DNA of 64,000 nucleotides from Stenogyne calaminthoides (GCA_037126765.1 JBBCBC010000002.1:45884889-45948888); one strand, 5' to 3'. Counted from the first letter of the stretch, positions 33,063 to 46,706 are shown. Numbers and translations: made by a program. Notes: generated by a model from the letters alone, not told the origin.

Positions 33063-33286
33063 TGAGAGAATTTAAATGCCTCATCTAAAAGTTCGAAACA
33101 TAGAGATTTTTTAATCTATTTATTTAATTTCCTCAACACTCCTCACTTATTCATATTCTTTCTTATGAGTGAACAATTTAAATGGGTGGAGTTTTTTTAT
33201 AATCGAACCCACAACACGGGCTATGATACCATGAGAGAATTCCGTTTCTAAAAAGTTATAATCTATTTATTTAATTTCCCTCAACA
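33063..33286 (-). mobile_element. TRIM (miniature LTR retrotransposon), diverged copy
   Basis: Short terminal repeats 33063-33138 (TGAGAGAATTTAAATGCC...CTCAACA) and 33232-33286 (TGAGAGAATTCCG...CTCAACA, with about 20 bp missing) flank about 93 bp. GCTATGATACCA (33220-33231) next to the right repeat is the complement of a Met-tRNA primer binding site, which sets the minus orientation. It is related to the TRIM in CFM2 intron 5. I see no clear target duplication. Confidence 0.65.
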
Positions 33287-33289
33287 ACA

Positions 33290-33500
33290 TGACCCCTTAT
33301 TTATCACGATTAATATTTTTTTATAATATAAGTCACACTCTTTAGTTATCATTAATAATACATTTATTGTAATATAAGTTACACCCTTCAATGTTATGAG
33401 TAATACTCTTTATAATAAAAAATCACGCATTTAATTATCACAACTATTAATACCTTTTAGTAATATAAATTACACTTTTTAATCAATTTTACGGATTTTT
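33290..33500. repeat. Dispersed TATAAGTCACAC-type repeat
   Basis: The words ATATAAGTCACACTCTTTAG, GTAATACTCTTTATAATAAA and TTTTAGTAATATAAATTACAC closely parallel 60300-60500. It is a dispersed repeat of unknown class with no coding sequence. Confidence 0.55.
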
Positions 33501-36450
33501 GTTTATACTTTCCCTTCATTAATACATATTGCATATGCATTGATGATATTTTATTTATATCGCTGATAAAATATTATAAAATCATGACAATGGTAATCAC
33601 GTGATTTCTCATTGTTCCACGTAATTAAGTAAATGACAAATTTGTACCGCTACATTATTTAGCCGTGTAACATGCAATGTTCAACCGACATTGACTACGA
33701 GGTCTATTATTAATTAATAATGAAGATGGATCTAGACCTTGGAGAAGATGTATCTTGTTAGGGGAAATAATAATTAAAAAGGATTAACTCATATTAGGTT
33801 ATTTTAAAAATGAATTAAATAATATTACTATATTATTGTTAGTATACGTACGTGGTAATAGAAAAATTAATATAAAGTAAAAACTGATAGCAAACCTCGT
33901 AAAAGAGAAGAAAGTCAAAAGCCTTTTGCCCCCAATTTTATATAAAAATACAAACGATATAGTACTACTTTTTAAGTCTAAGAGCTCACTGTACATATAT
34001 AGAAGTCAAATTTGTGAATTGTGTGTACATATATATACATAAAGATGTATACAAGTCAAACTCCTGAATTGTGTATAGAAGTCAAAGTCGTCATGAACAA
34101 CACAATATACGGGTGTGTGTCTCGATATTTTTCAAAATATAATATTTCATCTTTTATTTTAACCGTTTCAGATTATATATGTTGCACATTATTGACGGTA
34201 TCAGTCTCAATTCATTCACGCGTGAATATGAACACAATTACGCAAACATGTGCAATAGGAACTGAGATCTATTGTTTCATAATTAGTGTTCCACTTTATA
34301 TATTAATAATATGAATAAATGACACGTGAAATAATAAAATAGTATTATTCAACGAATAATCATATTTTGAATTCATGTTTTAAAAATTAAACAAGATAAA
34401 ATACCAATAAAATACGAAAAGTATAACTGATTGAATCAAACTAGATACAATATATAAGAATTCAAGAATTGCATGTGAAAGAATATCATTCAATTAATCA
34501 GGCGCAAAAAAACAAAAGAATTTGGAATTGAGTTGTCTAATTTCGCCAATTTCAAAAACAAAGATTCACACAAACGTGAAAAAACCCTCCATGTGAAATT
34601 GGCAGGTTTACAAATTATGAACATGTGTTATGAAAATGAGTCATCGTTAGCTCGCAGATAAAAAGCATATATAGATACAGGTGTGCACGTTGTATACTAG
34701 AATAATTCAGAAGAATTTAATGATATTTCAGCCAAGAATGCGACTACACATGAATGTACATCATTACATTGTTTAGTACTAGTTTGAGAATTTATTTGAC
34801 GTTGATAACTCGAACAAGTCATCAGGTTAATTAATTTATAGGATAATTAATTTGTCTTAATCATGCATGTGTATTCGTGTGTATATATTAATTAATGCTT
34901 GAATTACATGAGAGATTAATTAAGTACGTACTAACATGTTCGAAACGTTCTCATATATCTTTGATTTGAGAAACAAATAAAATTATATTGTTGTGAAGCC
35001 AATATCGCTAGCTCAAGGTATGCAGTTGATCGCATCCAAATGGCTTCATACATTGATTCGAACGAGATAAAGATTTTTTAGACTCATCTCATCAAAGTAA
35101 AACAATTCCTACACGTTTCACTTATCCATAAATATATATTTAGATATCCAAAATAAACATAACTTGAGGTATTAATTATACTAAAAAAATATTTATTTAT
35201 ATAAAAAATATTGTAGGCTATTATTAGTATTTCTTTAATGTGCAACTAAATACTTTTCACCATAAAAAACTGAACCTTTCATCACATGAATGAACTCATA
35301 CTCTTTTGAGAGGTTTTTTCCCGTGATTTGCAATATAGACGGAAAAATTTAGTCAAAATTTAATGAATTATATGCACCACTATATCTAGTATAATCCGGC
35401 ACACTGACTGATCAAGAGTCGGTCAAACTCATTTATTAATTAATACTACAACGGCTTCATCTATATCAATATACTTTTCGTTAATGTTTAACAAAAAGAA
35501 AAACAATCACAAGTTCAATTACTAATTAAAGCAATTAGCAGACGACATTCAGTTAGTAAATCATTCTTCATTAATTAATACTTGGCTGATCGACCATGTA
35601 TTAAATTAGTATAACAAAGTAAGAATATCAAGATACGATTGTTTGTGGGCTATTACAAATATTGCATCTACATATAATCTACTACTAAAATTGGTGTGAG
35701 GTAGTGTATATATATGTATACATCTAGCTAGCTAGTCTATATATGTATACGTACACACGATATTTGGAAAGATTGGGAAAAGGAAGGAAATCACTGCAGC
35801 AAATTAAGTACTCCGTAATACCTAATTGTGAGAGTCTGCAAATCATATCAAAGGACAAGAGTTTGTGACAAAATAATGACCACAAAAATTTCTCAGTGTA
35901 ATAATTACCTGGACTCAACATGAGATTAATCATCATATATATGATCTTCAATTTCTTTAGGATTAAAAACCATTTCCCACAAATTTATACTCCAACATAT
36001 ATATAAAATATAGTATTAATCATGATCTCTATTATATTTATAAGCTCAATAAATAAAACCAAGGAATTTCATCATTTCTGGATACTGGAAAGTGGAAACG
36101 CATTTAATCATCATGGATCAATGTATAAGACAAAATAAAATTAGAAACAAAAAACCAACACAAACCCTAATTTCACAAGTACTTCAATATCTTACATAAG
36201 AAGAACAACAAAAATACAGATCCAAAAACAAAACAAATCCAAACCACACACAAAGACCTTTGTTTTTCTTCAAGAAAACAAACCCTGAGATATTATATAT
36301 GCTAATAAACCAAGATCTAACAACAACTTCACCTTTTAAGGACGCCAAAAGAAGGATTAGAACCCCCAAAAAAGTAACAATCTTGATCTAGTAAAAGAGA
36401 CCGATCGGACCATGATGCTTGATTCCCCATAATAAAGGAGTTTTTTTGCA
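33501..36450. other. Long AT-rich intergenic stretch
   Basis: I see no gene here. It contains simple TATA/TA runs and a short local repeat of GTATAGAAGTCAAA words (about 33998-34088). A 97-codon frame (34021-34314) has biased low-complexity content and no recognisable domain. Confidence 0.4.
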
Positions 36451-36609
36451 TCAAAAACTCGGAAAGAAAAGGGAGGCCTTTTGTGCATCATCATAAAAAA
36501 GACACTCACTTCTCACATCTTCATCTTTATCATCTTGTTCATCATAATTAATAATGGCTGACACAAGTCCGCATTTATGAGCCCTTTTCTTCATAGGCAA
36601 TGATGGCAT
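36451..36609 (-). CDS. Candidate small protein of 52 residues, unknown
   Basis: The minus-strand ATG at 36609 opens a 53-codon frame ending at the TGA at 36451. It begins MPSLPMKKRAHKCGLVSAII, then has an acidic run (NYDEQDDKDED) and ends ASLFFPSF. Balanced composition in very AT-rich surroundings, and a pyrimidine-rich CTCTCTATATCTATC leader just upstream (about 36690-36715, minus), suggest a short transcribed gene. I do not recognise the sequence, and chance is a real alternative. Confidence 0.3.
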   Translation of the reverse strand: MPSLPMKKRAHKCGLVSAIINYDEQDDKDEDVRSECLFYDDAQKASLFFPSF

Positions 36610-37936
36610 GTTTGATCTTTGTGCAGAGTAATGATGGTTATTTTCAAGAGCATACTATGATATGATGACTACTTGTGGACTTTGGGGAAAATAGAGATAG
36701 ATAGATATAGAGAGGGGGGTAAAGGGGGATGAAATATTATTGCAATGTTTTTCGTGCTGTCTTTTTCTTGCCTTTCTTTTTATTTTTATTTACTTTAATT
36801 TGTTTGAGAGAGAGAGAGACATTGTGGCAGGAATTATGTGCATTGATGAAACTCAGAGGACTCCTTTTCATTAGAATATTAGGAATTGACATCATTGCAA
36901 ACCTGCAGCTTCTTTGATTTAACTTTCCTTTTTTTTTTCCCAAGATTTCTTTTATAATTTGCTTTTCTTATTATTATAATCACAAATTCTAGTTTAAAAT
37001 TTATTCATAATATAAAATTCATAATTAGTATTATTATTTTTATAAATTAATATTTATATTATTTATTATTATAATTTTAATTTATAAATATAATAATATC
37101 AGTTGATAATATAATATTATTATTTTATAAATATAGTAATATAAATTTTATAATATGAATAAGTTTTATGAAACCTACTCTTGCCTAATTAATTTTAATG
37201 AAATGGTTGAGAGATTCATTGACTGATGTCATTTTATAATATAAATTATATATTTTATTTATAAAAATCATTCTAATGAAAGGATATAGAGATAGATTCA
37301 TTTATATGGATAGAGTTCTTTTTAGTTAAATTTGAACTCAACACGTTTGCGTGAGTTAAAGGATCTGAAAAGGCATAAATAATTTCATCTGATAGACAAG
37401 AATAAGGTTTTGATAAAAAAAAATTATAGTATGAAATTTATATTATTATATTTATAAATTAATATTATTATACATATTAATTGATATCCTGATAAAAAAA
37501 TGTTAATAATATTAATTTATAAGAATAGTGATATTAGCTATATGTTTATACGTGGGTTAAGTTTTGTATGCATCCAGGTGCATTGTGTACTCATAGTATA
37601 TTTTAGAACTATATAACATATTATACTGAATGATATAATTTATTTATATTGAACCGTGCAACTATTTTTATGGTATTAGTATCATACTATGAATAAATTT
37701 CACATTAAAGTTTTATGTAATTTCATCTCATTTACAAATTAAAAAAAAAATCAGTTCATTTATATTAATTTTCTAAATCCTCGATCAAATTAAGCATCAA
37801 TCTCAAATCACCATAGCTAAGCTCCCAACAATCAACTCATGATGTCGCCACTAATTAACACCCCCCTCTCGTCACACCGTCCCCACCCCCAACCCCCACG
37901 GAGGAGTCTGAAAATTTTGGGGGAATTTTGTTTTTA

Positions 37937-38053
37937 GGTAGTATTTTGAAACACTTAAAATAATTTTTAAAAGCACTTATTTTTAAAGTTCTTTCTCATA
38001 GCTTTTGAAAATAAGTGCTTCTGAAAGCTGTTTTAAGTGTTTCAAAACACACC
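37937..38053. mobile_element. 117-bp MITE, copy 1
   Basis: This is a hairpin-forming element: TATTTTGAAACACTTAAAAT on the left against GTTTTAAGTGTTTCAAAACA on the right, with inner arms AAAGCACTTATTTT and AAAATAAGTGCTT. A second copy of the same family is at 61385-61500. Confidence 0.8.
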
Positions 38054-39830
38054 CTTAGAAGGGTGACTTTCTATAAATTTTTGTTGTAGGATTATGTCTT
38101 TTTTTTAATTAAAATTAACATATTAAGGGTCTAATTTATCACATAAACAATGTCAAAGTTATTAGTCTCGTCATTCTAGTCAATATAGGACTATAAATGT
38201 TGCATTTTAAAAATTATGAAATTTAATTAAAAAAATTGATTCGTATGAAATTAATTATAATTAAATCCTATAGTATACATATAATATTCTAGATAACTTT
38301 TAGAAAATATATATGTTGCAAAAATAATGAAGACTAGACAAAATATATATGCTATGAACAAGTTTCACGTATTGACAAAGAATTCGTGAAATTGATTAAA
38401 GAATATTAATCATGATAACTGAAAAGTATAATTATATTATAAAAAAATATTAATAATGATATATTGAATAATTAAAGAATCATATCTATAAATATAAAAT
38501 TAATTTCACAGTAAATAAATTACACATTAACTTTTTTTTTACTATTAATGGACAATGTGAGAATACAAATAAGAATTCATGGACAAACACGAGACGTCCC
38601 AACAAACTTTAAACATCTGGTAGCTAAGAAGAAGATTATAGACGGAGCCTCCACATACCTACGATTAGGACCAATCTTCTACAGTTTGTTTAATTGTCAA
38701 ATCAAATTGAATTTGAATAAATTTTAATTGAGATGAACATAAAGTTGAGTTCGAAGCTTTAAAATCATCTCATATGTCAATATATAACAAAAGCATCATT
38801 TCTAACATAGACAAATGTTCCTTTCAAAAAAAAAACATAGGCAAATGTTGTTCGATTAGCCAGGGTATATATAAATAGGTGCACATTTCATTGATCTCAT
38901 ATGCTGTACAAACACACACGTAATCATAGAATATACTAGAGCTATTTCCCTCTTTTTTTCCTCAAAAAACAACACATCTTTAATTTCGTCAAATAAAAAG
39001 TTTGAGAAAACACTACTATATACTTTTTCAAATCTTATATATGACGTCGTCGTGTGCTCTGATAATGTAGGTTATTTTTTGGACCACTGCGCCCCCACCA
39101 ACCACCCCAATCCGCCCACTTGGGGTACGATATTCGTCGCACTTCACCTGCAAAGAGTATAGATACACAAGTATAGTGCACTTTACATAAAATTAAGAAT
39201 AAACTGACATGACACTTAAAAAAAATATATATACAATTGAAATAATAGAGGATTTGAAATACATGATTATCTTGATTAAGACCCACACAAGAAAATTGCT
39301 ATAAATATGTTTTCATATTAATACGAATAATTTAAACTATATACAAAAAAAATGTCTTGTTTATATATTTTTTATCTCTTGACAATATATTCATTTTTTT
39401 CCCACAAGATGTGGTATAGAATGCAGTTGCGGTTCTCTATCTTAATCAACATTCTATTTCTCATATGGGATTGGGATTTACCATTGTGCGTCACATGCAC
39501 TAAAGTCAAAACAATGTTGTTAATATAAACGTGACAATTATGAATGTGAGTTAAGCCTACTTTACTAAAATTAGAACGCACAAGTCCAGAAGATACACGA
39601 AAGAAAGGGATACAACACGCATGCAAAATCAAAATGGAAGCCAAAAATAATTCCGTGATACATATATATGATGCATTCTCCTGTAGCCAAAGCATGCAGA
39701 AGGAATCCATCATTCAAAGCCAACTTTATAGTCAGCTATGAACAAATATGTGTGAACAGTCTTCCTCACATGAAGGGGGAGGGAGGGAGGGAGGGAGAGA
39801 GAGAGAGAGTAATGCTCCGTACCAGAACGG
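38054..39830. other. AT-rich 3' flank of CFM2
   Basis: No supported gene. Near 39055-39150 (minus) a GC-richer block follows a fair acceptor (TTTGCAG) and could be an untranslated or non-coding exon. A GAGG/GA microsatellite lies at about 39775-39810, directly downstream of the CFM2 stop codon. Confidence 0.35.
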
Positions 39831-42800
39831 TTAGTTGTGGCTAGGATTGTCTTCCATGCTGCCATCCACTGAAGGCATGTGTTCTTCGTTGATAGATTTA
39901 AAACCACATTCGATTCTAATGGCCGATATAAGCTCAGGGGATACAGGCAGTTGAGCCTTTGGCTCTCCACCCACCGAGTCATTTTTAGCTTCATCGGGTT
40001 CTAATCCTGAACCCCAACCTCTGTAGAGTATTATTTTGCTGGGCTCTTGAGAGACAAGAATGCCACCTGTTGCTTGCTGAAACGAAGGCTTGTTTATTTT
40101 CACGACGTAAATGCATTTCAGAATTAAAATTCGAATAATACAGACCTCCAGATTGTATATCACCTCCCGCGCTGATGTCCCTTTGGCTCTGCCTTTGATA
40201 TGCACTATGGCTAGAGGATGTCTTTTAAAGTGATCCTTTATTGCTCTAGCAACTCCACCGATGACATTGCTCTTTCCTATCGGTAGTTACACCAAAATAG
40301 GTATTTCGCAGTTTATAATTGGGCAGAAATAAACGTAAATGTGAAATGTAAATGGCTAAAATGTGCATTACCTACAGCAACCACTGGTGGCCTTTTCAAC
40401 TTGAGCGCCTGCTTTCTCAGAAGAAGTCTCTCTCTGTTTGAAAGCTGGAAAGTCTTAGAAGGCATTAGTGGTGGCGTCTCACTGATGGCTTTCTGAACTG
40501 AAGTTTTGAATTCAACATTCTGGTGGCCACCAACATTGTATTCCCTATACCCGCCATGAGACGGGGTAATACTGGAGGTTGAATGGCGTGTTTGCTCTTC
40601 TGACTAACATCAACATAAAATGCACCAAATTAGAAATTATGCAGAGGATGTATACATTATATATATGCAGTCTTGAGAATTTACCCTCCCAACATTTTTA
40701 CTTTGCTTATTTATGTTTGGAAAACCTTTGATTTCCTTAGGTAATGATCTGGGTTGAGCCTCTTCTTTTGTTTGGCCAAACAAATATCTGTCTTTCACTG
40801 CAGGCCCTAAAGAGACATCTCCTGGTAAGTTTTGTCGAGTAAAATCCACAGAGTCGTTTATACTGTGATTGGTGTCCTCTGGGTCTCGCAAAGGTGCATC
40901 AGTTCCATAGGTTTCTCTAGCCTTCAACAAATACAGGAAAAAACATGGACATTATGAAGAATGTTCAGATGAGAAAATGAAAATCACAAAAGATTGAATA
41001 TTATGTCGATTTATTGCACAGAATACCAGTAACCTTATAGCAAAGTAAATAACAGTAAACTTAACGCACTGCATCGTGAAAATTTTAAACAAATCATCAG
41101 AAAATAGAAATGCAGCAAAGGGTTACAGGCATGCACCATACATGTGGCCAGCGAAGTTGTTAAGTTCATGTACCATATATGGATTTGCAATTGTCTTTTA
41201 TGTGCACCACCTATTTTAGAATCTAGTGCTGTCACACATTATAGAAAATTTGAATATCTAATGATAATTTGAAAGGTGACGATTGACTCTATATCTGATC
41301 TTTCATCCCAGACCAAGGATATGCAGCAATGTATCCAGGGCAGTTAGATGCTGAGATTAACCTCATTGGCAGGATCTCTTTCAAGGTCACTATCAGATAT
41401 TTTATCATCGAAGCGGTGAGTTTCGTTATTTTCCAGGTCAACCTGGATGACAGACACACAAACCGACAAACGCCTCAATAATGCATTTAATAAAACAACT
41501 AAAAGAAGAGTTCACCTTAAAAACATTAAATTTAACTTACAGATCCAAGTTCCAAACCTTTTGTCAACTGCATATCATTTTTCTCTTCATCATTTGCCTG
41601 GCATATATAGCTCTAGAATTACTATCAAACTCAATAAATTAATTGGCTGAAAACAAGTAAACCGGAAAAATGTACCATTTTGAGCTTCAGTGAAATAACA
41701 TGTTTGCTGAGCTTTAGAACATGTAGTTGCAAGGACTGCATCAGAGAGAAATGATACATAAGACTGTGCAAAGATTGCTTGCATGAGCTTTCAAGAAAAG
41801 ATAAGGGACCAACAGCAGGAGGACCAATGGAAAGAGGACAGACAGGACGCTATAACAACAACATTACGTACATTCTTTAAAATAGAAAGAACTCTAGTTC
41901 TCTGACTCCATACTTGACTCAACTTGGGATACTAAAAGGAGATTTCAGAAATAAATCTATGATAAAAGCAATTGCATAGTATGAGGTCTCCTCGAAGTGG
42001 AAAATGAAATCTTAGTCTCTCACTAGACAAATTCCACTAAACCTCATAACCTTTTTCTTTGTATGTACTTAACTCAATTTGAGAATACACAAAAAGACAT
42101 GAACTACTCCTATTTCTGGAGGTCCTTAAAAAGGCAACAGCATCTTAGTATCTTAGAAGGCAAATGCAACTATACCTCAGCTCGTTGTGCCTCTAGTGAA
42201 CGTTTCATTGCTTCTCTTTTACTTAGAAGTGTACGAGGTCTCAATGAAGCAGGGCGTGAATAGTTTTTCCCACGATATACAATGATTGCGTAACCTTTAC
42301 TGACTGGCTCAACAGCTACTAATATGCCACCACTTTCAGCTTCTAAGGTATGTGCTATTCCATGAACCTCTTCAATCCTCCTTCTGCCAACACATACCTT
42401 CACCAATTCTCTGTATTTCCAGTGCAAATGCATGTTTTCAACTGTTCCATCAAACACTCCTCTCCTCCCTGAAATATAAAGAGAAACAGTCACAAGACAA
42501 AACTTACTTATATAGCAAATACTTCTTGAAAGAATTATATCTCATCTAAAAGTCCGAACTTGTAGAGAAATGTGGAATTAATTCTTTTATATTATTTTTC
42601 CCAACCTCCCCCTCCACACACACACTCCTGGGCTGGATTCTCTTACTCTATCATTGGGAGGAGGCCCATGGTGGACAATTTAATATGGGTGGAGTTGCTT
42701 TCCATGGGAATACCCAGAATCTGCGCGTGAGCCTAAGGGCTCTGATACCATGAAAGAATTACATCTCATCTAAAAGCCCAAACTTGTAGAGAGGTGTATA

Positions 42801-45579
42801 ATTAATTCTTTTATATTATTTTTCCCAACACTTCTATGCACTAGTTGCACCGTGCGACTTAAGTGCTTTTTTAAATGGTATTGGTTATTTTACTAAAAGG
42901 TATTAGTCAGTCAGTATCAGTTTTTTTCACTGAACAATATTAGTTGTTTCCATTGAAAAGTATTAGCAGTGTCACTCCACTTATATATATATATATATTT
43001 GGCAAATCTACGCTGACAAACTAGTTTGTAAAGGGCTCTTGAACTATATAACACTCACCCAACAGCAAAAAAGCTTTCATCCTCAAACCAACCTTTCTCA
43101 GCATGTGTCTTTCTTCTTCAGTAATACCCTCTCTATCTGCTACAGGTTGTTGAGGGATCTGGTTTTTCTTTAGCTCTGCTAAAAGCTTCTCCGCCCTGGC
43201 TTTCTTTTCTAAGGCCTTCAACAATTAAAATACAACATTATATACGTGGGAAAGAGTTTGGAAAAGGTTAAAGATGACTACTACAAATCGATCAATGCCT
43301 ACCATGGACAATTTGGTTCTTGTTATCATTCCCGCTGCATGTGAGAATTTCGCCTTCCTCATTTCAGAGAGAATCAGCAACTTTTGGTCATGTTCTTCAT
43401 CATTCTCAGCTTCAGTAGCATATTCTTTGGTTCCATCATGATGTTCCTTTTCTTTCCCAACTGATAAGCTGTTTGTCCTTTTTTCTGACACATCAAGTCC
43501 ATATTTCCTCCGCTTCTCTATAGCTGAAGAAACTGCAGAGGGCAAGAAATCCTTTCCTCGGTAGAAAACAATGAATTCTTTATCCCTTGAAAGTAATGTC
43601 CCCCCAGTCAACCACTGCAAGAGTTCACATTCAACTACTAAAACAATTGCATAGTCTCACCACATGAGTTCAATAAATACCGGTGAGGCTGAAAGCTTTT
43701 AGAAACAGATAATATGTGCTTATATGTACCACAACGATGAGTATATACTGCACTAATCAGAGAGTGACACAAACCTTTATTTCTTCGGCCATCAACTCAC
43801 TATTTGTGTTCTGAGATCCCCTCTTGATAGCAATTTTTGCAATTTCACATCTCTCCCAGAGTTTAACAATGGCAGCGGCTAATCCTTGAAGCTTCCTGTT
43901 TCTCCCTGTGGAATAGTTGGTTAAAGATGTTATTAGGAAGATAAAGATAGAAGTTATTTAATACCAATGTTACTTTATAAAATTCTTTCTTACAAGAGTT
44001 TCGAAAAACTCACTGCAACTGCTAGGTTCTAATGCATGTATAGATGTATAATCAATTGATTTGATATTAGGGCAATCTGATCAGGCCATACAACAACAGA
44101 TAAAAGATAGGGGAAAAACATGTCTAACCTAAAGCAAAATGGCAAGGCAAAGGCCGGCCAAGTCTCTTTAATGTAGTCATTTCATCATTCGTTAATTTAG
44201 GTTTAATTCCATATGGAAGTAGACGAAACGGTTTCTTGTACCCAGGAACTACTGCTGGCAAAAGATCAGCATCAACAGGCAAAGGATCATAACCCCACCA
44301 ATCATTAAACCTCGGCCCAAGTCCTTCTAGCAACGTGTCAGCTTCCTCAGCTAGCTGTGCCTCCCCAGGAAGCTGGAAACGAACTCTATTGGGCAAACCC
44401 ACGCCTAGTACTACGGGTGGGTGGGAAATTTGCATATCAGAGTTCTGTCCAGAAGATTCCACAGCATTGGTGACTGGTAACTGTATATCTCTTGTATTGA
44501 GTATTCTTTGATCCTTTTCAATATCAGGAAATTCTTCAGAAGAAGAGTCATTCGACAATTTATCAACCAGAAAGTATGGATACTTGTAGTCAGTTCCTCT
44601 GTATAATATTATGTTACTCCCAGATCTCCAAATAACTAGACCTCCAGTTTTTCTCTGAAAACATTCCCAAGTAATTTGGTGTCAAATAAAACACAATACA
44701 TTCACATTATCAATATAGAAAAATCTATAAAATCAATAAGACTCTTCATATCGAAATCAATCAGTAAAATGCTATGCTGTAGTGATCTAAACAGTAACAT
44801 CACTAAAAAGAGTTGATCCCATTACTTCAATACATTATGATTTATTCAAATTATAGAGCCCAAACCTCCAATAACTCATGAGTCCTCTTCACGTTGAGCC
44901 TGCATAAATCTTCGCAAGCAATCTTCACCAACTCAGTCCGCCTCCATCGCTCGTGAATCCCATTCACAATCCCTTCCGTGATTCCAGCTCTCCCCACCTT
45001 CAATTTCTTCTTCAATCCAATCCCTGCACTCCTCAACCTCCTCAGCTCCTCCCCGGGCAACGTAAGCTCCGCCAAACTCGGCGCACTCTTCTTCTCTCCC
45101 TCATCTCGTTTCCTAATCCTCTCTTTCTCCTCTTCCTCCAAAACCTCACGCTTCAACTCATGAAACCTCTGTATCGCATTCCCCGACCCAGGCTCCGGAA
45201 CCGGGTTCTCAGGCGTGCTCCAGCTCGGGTCGAGCGTGTGCCCTAGACGGAACTTCGGTAAATGGGCAGGCAACGGGATAAAAATTTCGCCGGGGGAATT
45301 TGGGCTTGAAATTGAGGGTTCATCAGGTGTGTCGCTGCTATTTTCTTCTTCTACGTATCCGAGGCTACGGAGCTTCTCGGCTATTCGTTGAATGGCGGAT
45401 TGGGGAAGGGTTTGGCTGTCCGCCTCGACCGCGGCGGCGGAGATACAGAATCTCCGGCGGGAAGATTTAATCAGGAATTTTGGGTAATTACAACTTGGAA
45501 TTGGGAACGAGGGTTTTAGAGAGGTTTGAGAAGGGAGAAAGGAAAAATGGCGATTGCAGTTGCAGAGAGGAACCAACAT
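39831..45579 (-). CDS. CFM2: CRM-domain plastid intron splicing factor CFM2
   Basis: There are 13 exons (minus): 45579-44866, 44654-44129, 43905-43775, 43614-43303, 43215-43059, 42468-42176, 41735-41676, 41597-41541, 41442-41362, 40921-40685, 40603-40372, 40276-40146, 40076-39831. Frames join throughout to give 1058 residues. An N-terminal transit peptide is likely. Four CRM RNA-binding domains lie at about 172-262, 392-485, 591-683 and 910-998; four is the number in CFM2 (CRS1 and CFM3 have three). The GxxG loops read GRAG, GRNR, GRRG and GKSN. Diagnostic words include TLDPSWSTPENPVPEPGSG, GLGPRFNDWWGYDPLPVDAD and NTNSELMAEEIKWLTGGTLL. CFM2 promotes splicing of several chloroplast group I and II introns with CRS2-CAF complexes. 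A TRIM sits in intron 5. Confidence 0.94.
42527..42830 (-). mobile_element. Complete TRIM retrotransposon in CFM2 intron 5
   Basis: Two 80-bp terminal repeats, 42527-42606 and 42751-42830 (TGAAAGAATTA...TTTTTCCCAAC), flank 144 bp. The complement of a Met-tRNA primer binding site (GGGCTCTGATACCA, 42737-42750) touches the right repeat, so the element lies on the minus strand, the same strand as CFM2. A perfect target duplication CTTCT is at 42522-42526 and 42831-42835. It carries no genes, as expected for a TRIM. The intron still has good splice sites on both sides. Confidence 0.93.
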
Positions 45580-46706
45580 TTTTCAGTTAAATCTCCGTTG
45601 CAGAATTGAAGGATATCTGTATTCCATTTGAGCTAAGCCCTGAACAAAAATCTCAGCTCATCAGTTAACGGCTTTTCTTTTACTATCCGAATTGCATTTT
45701 AGTCCCCCAAGTTTGTTCCCATTTCTAGAAAGACCAAATCCTTTCAATATAATGGTTTTAAATCATCTTCTAAATTCTGATTTTATACATTGGATTGAAC
45801 TAGATAGATATACAAGGGATAAAAATGAATTATTTGCTTATAAAATATAAAGCTCAAAACTGAGGGACGTTTTTTTGAAGGCAAACACTAAAATAAAGTG
45901 AACAATAATATCATTGAAGCCAAAGTATTATTATTATGAAAAACATATACATTGAGCTTGTGATATCGAATAGCTTGTGATACATTGAGCAAATTTTTTA
46001 CTCTCTTTTGCAAATTTGCAATGTAAACAGATTACAGATCGAATTGAATTTATCGCGCTTGTATAATTAATCTAAAATAAAATTTAATCAAGTGAAATAC
46101 GAGGGAGTGATCTTTAACACCTTACACACATATATTAATCTTGTATAAATTGATCATAGTCAAATCACAAGTCAAAATCAAGGGTAAAAGTAGCAATGTA
46201 TCCAAATCCAGAAAGAACACTTAAAACACAAAATGAACTTGGTGATTATCACACAGCTTCAAAATTTCAATGTAGACATATAAACATAGTATCCACTATC
46301 CAAGCAATTCACTTGGATCAGTACGTAATTACATTGTCATGAACAAACACACAGTACTTTATTACATACAAACGGATGAACGAATAGAGAATGCGAGTGG
46401 ATGATACACTTCTTTCTTACAGTTCGATTATTTGTGTGACTTTTCTCCAATCATGTAGCTTGGGGTATGTGTTAGAATTTACAGGTTTATCGACAAGTAG
46501 AAGGCTCGTTAAGTTCTTCTTTTGATTAGATCACAAACCACGACGGAATGTGTTCTGATCAAGCAGTTGAATCAGCAAATGTTGTACGTTTATTCCTACA
46601 GAGAACGAAAAAACTGAGAAACTAAAATCTTTATTTCATTTGGACTGATTCTTACATCTATTTTTGATACAGAGCTGGCATGTATCTCGATAACTACTGC
46701 TCAAAC
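45580..46706. other. CFM2 promoter and CREG 3' flank
   Basis: 45580-45700 is the presumed CFM2 leader and promoter. About 46200-46706 is probably the 3' UTR region of the CREG-like gene. No other gene is seen. Confidence 0.4.

Noticed and set aside
34021..34314. 97-codon plus frame
   Set aside because: Low-complexity AT-rich sequence, no homology recognised, no splice or promoter signal.
39035..39286. Possible exon (minus) after a TTTGCAG acceptor
   Set aside because: It lies beyond the CFM2 stop codon, with no partner exon and no recognisable protein.
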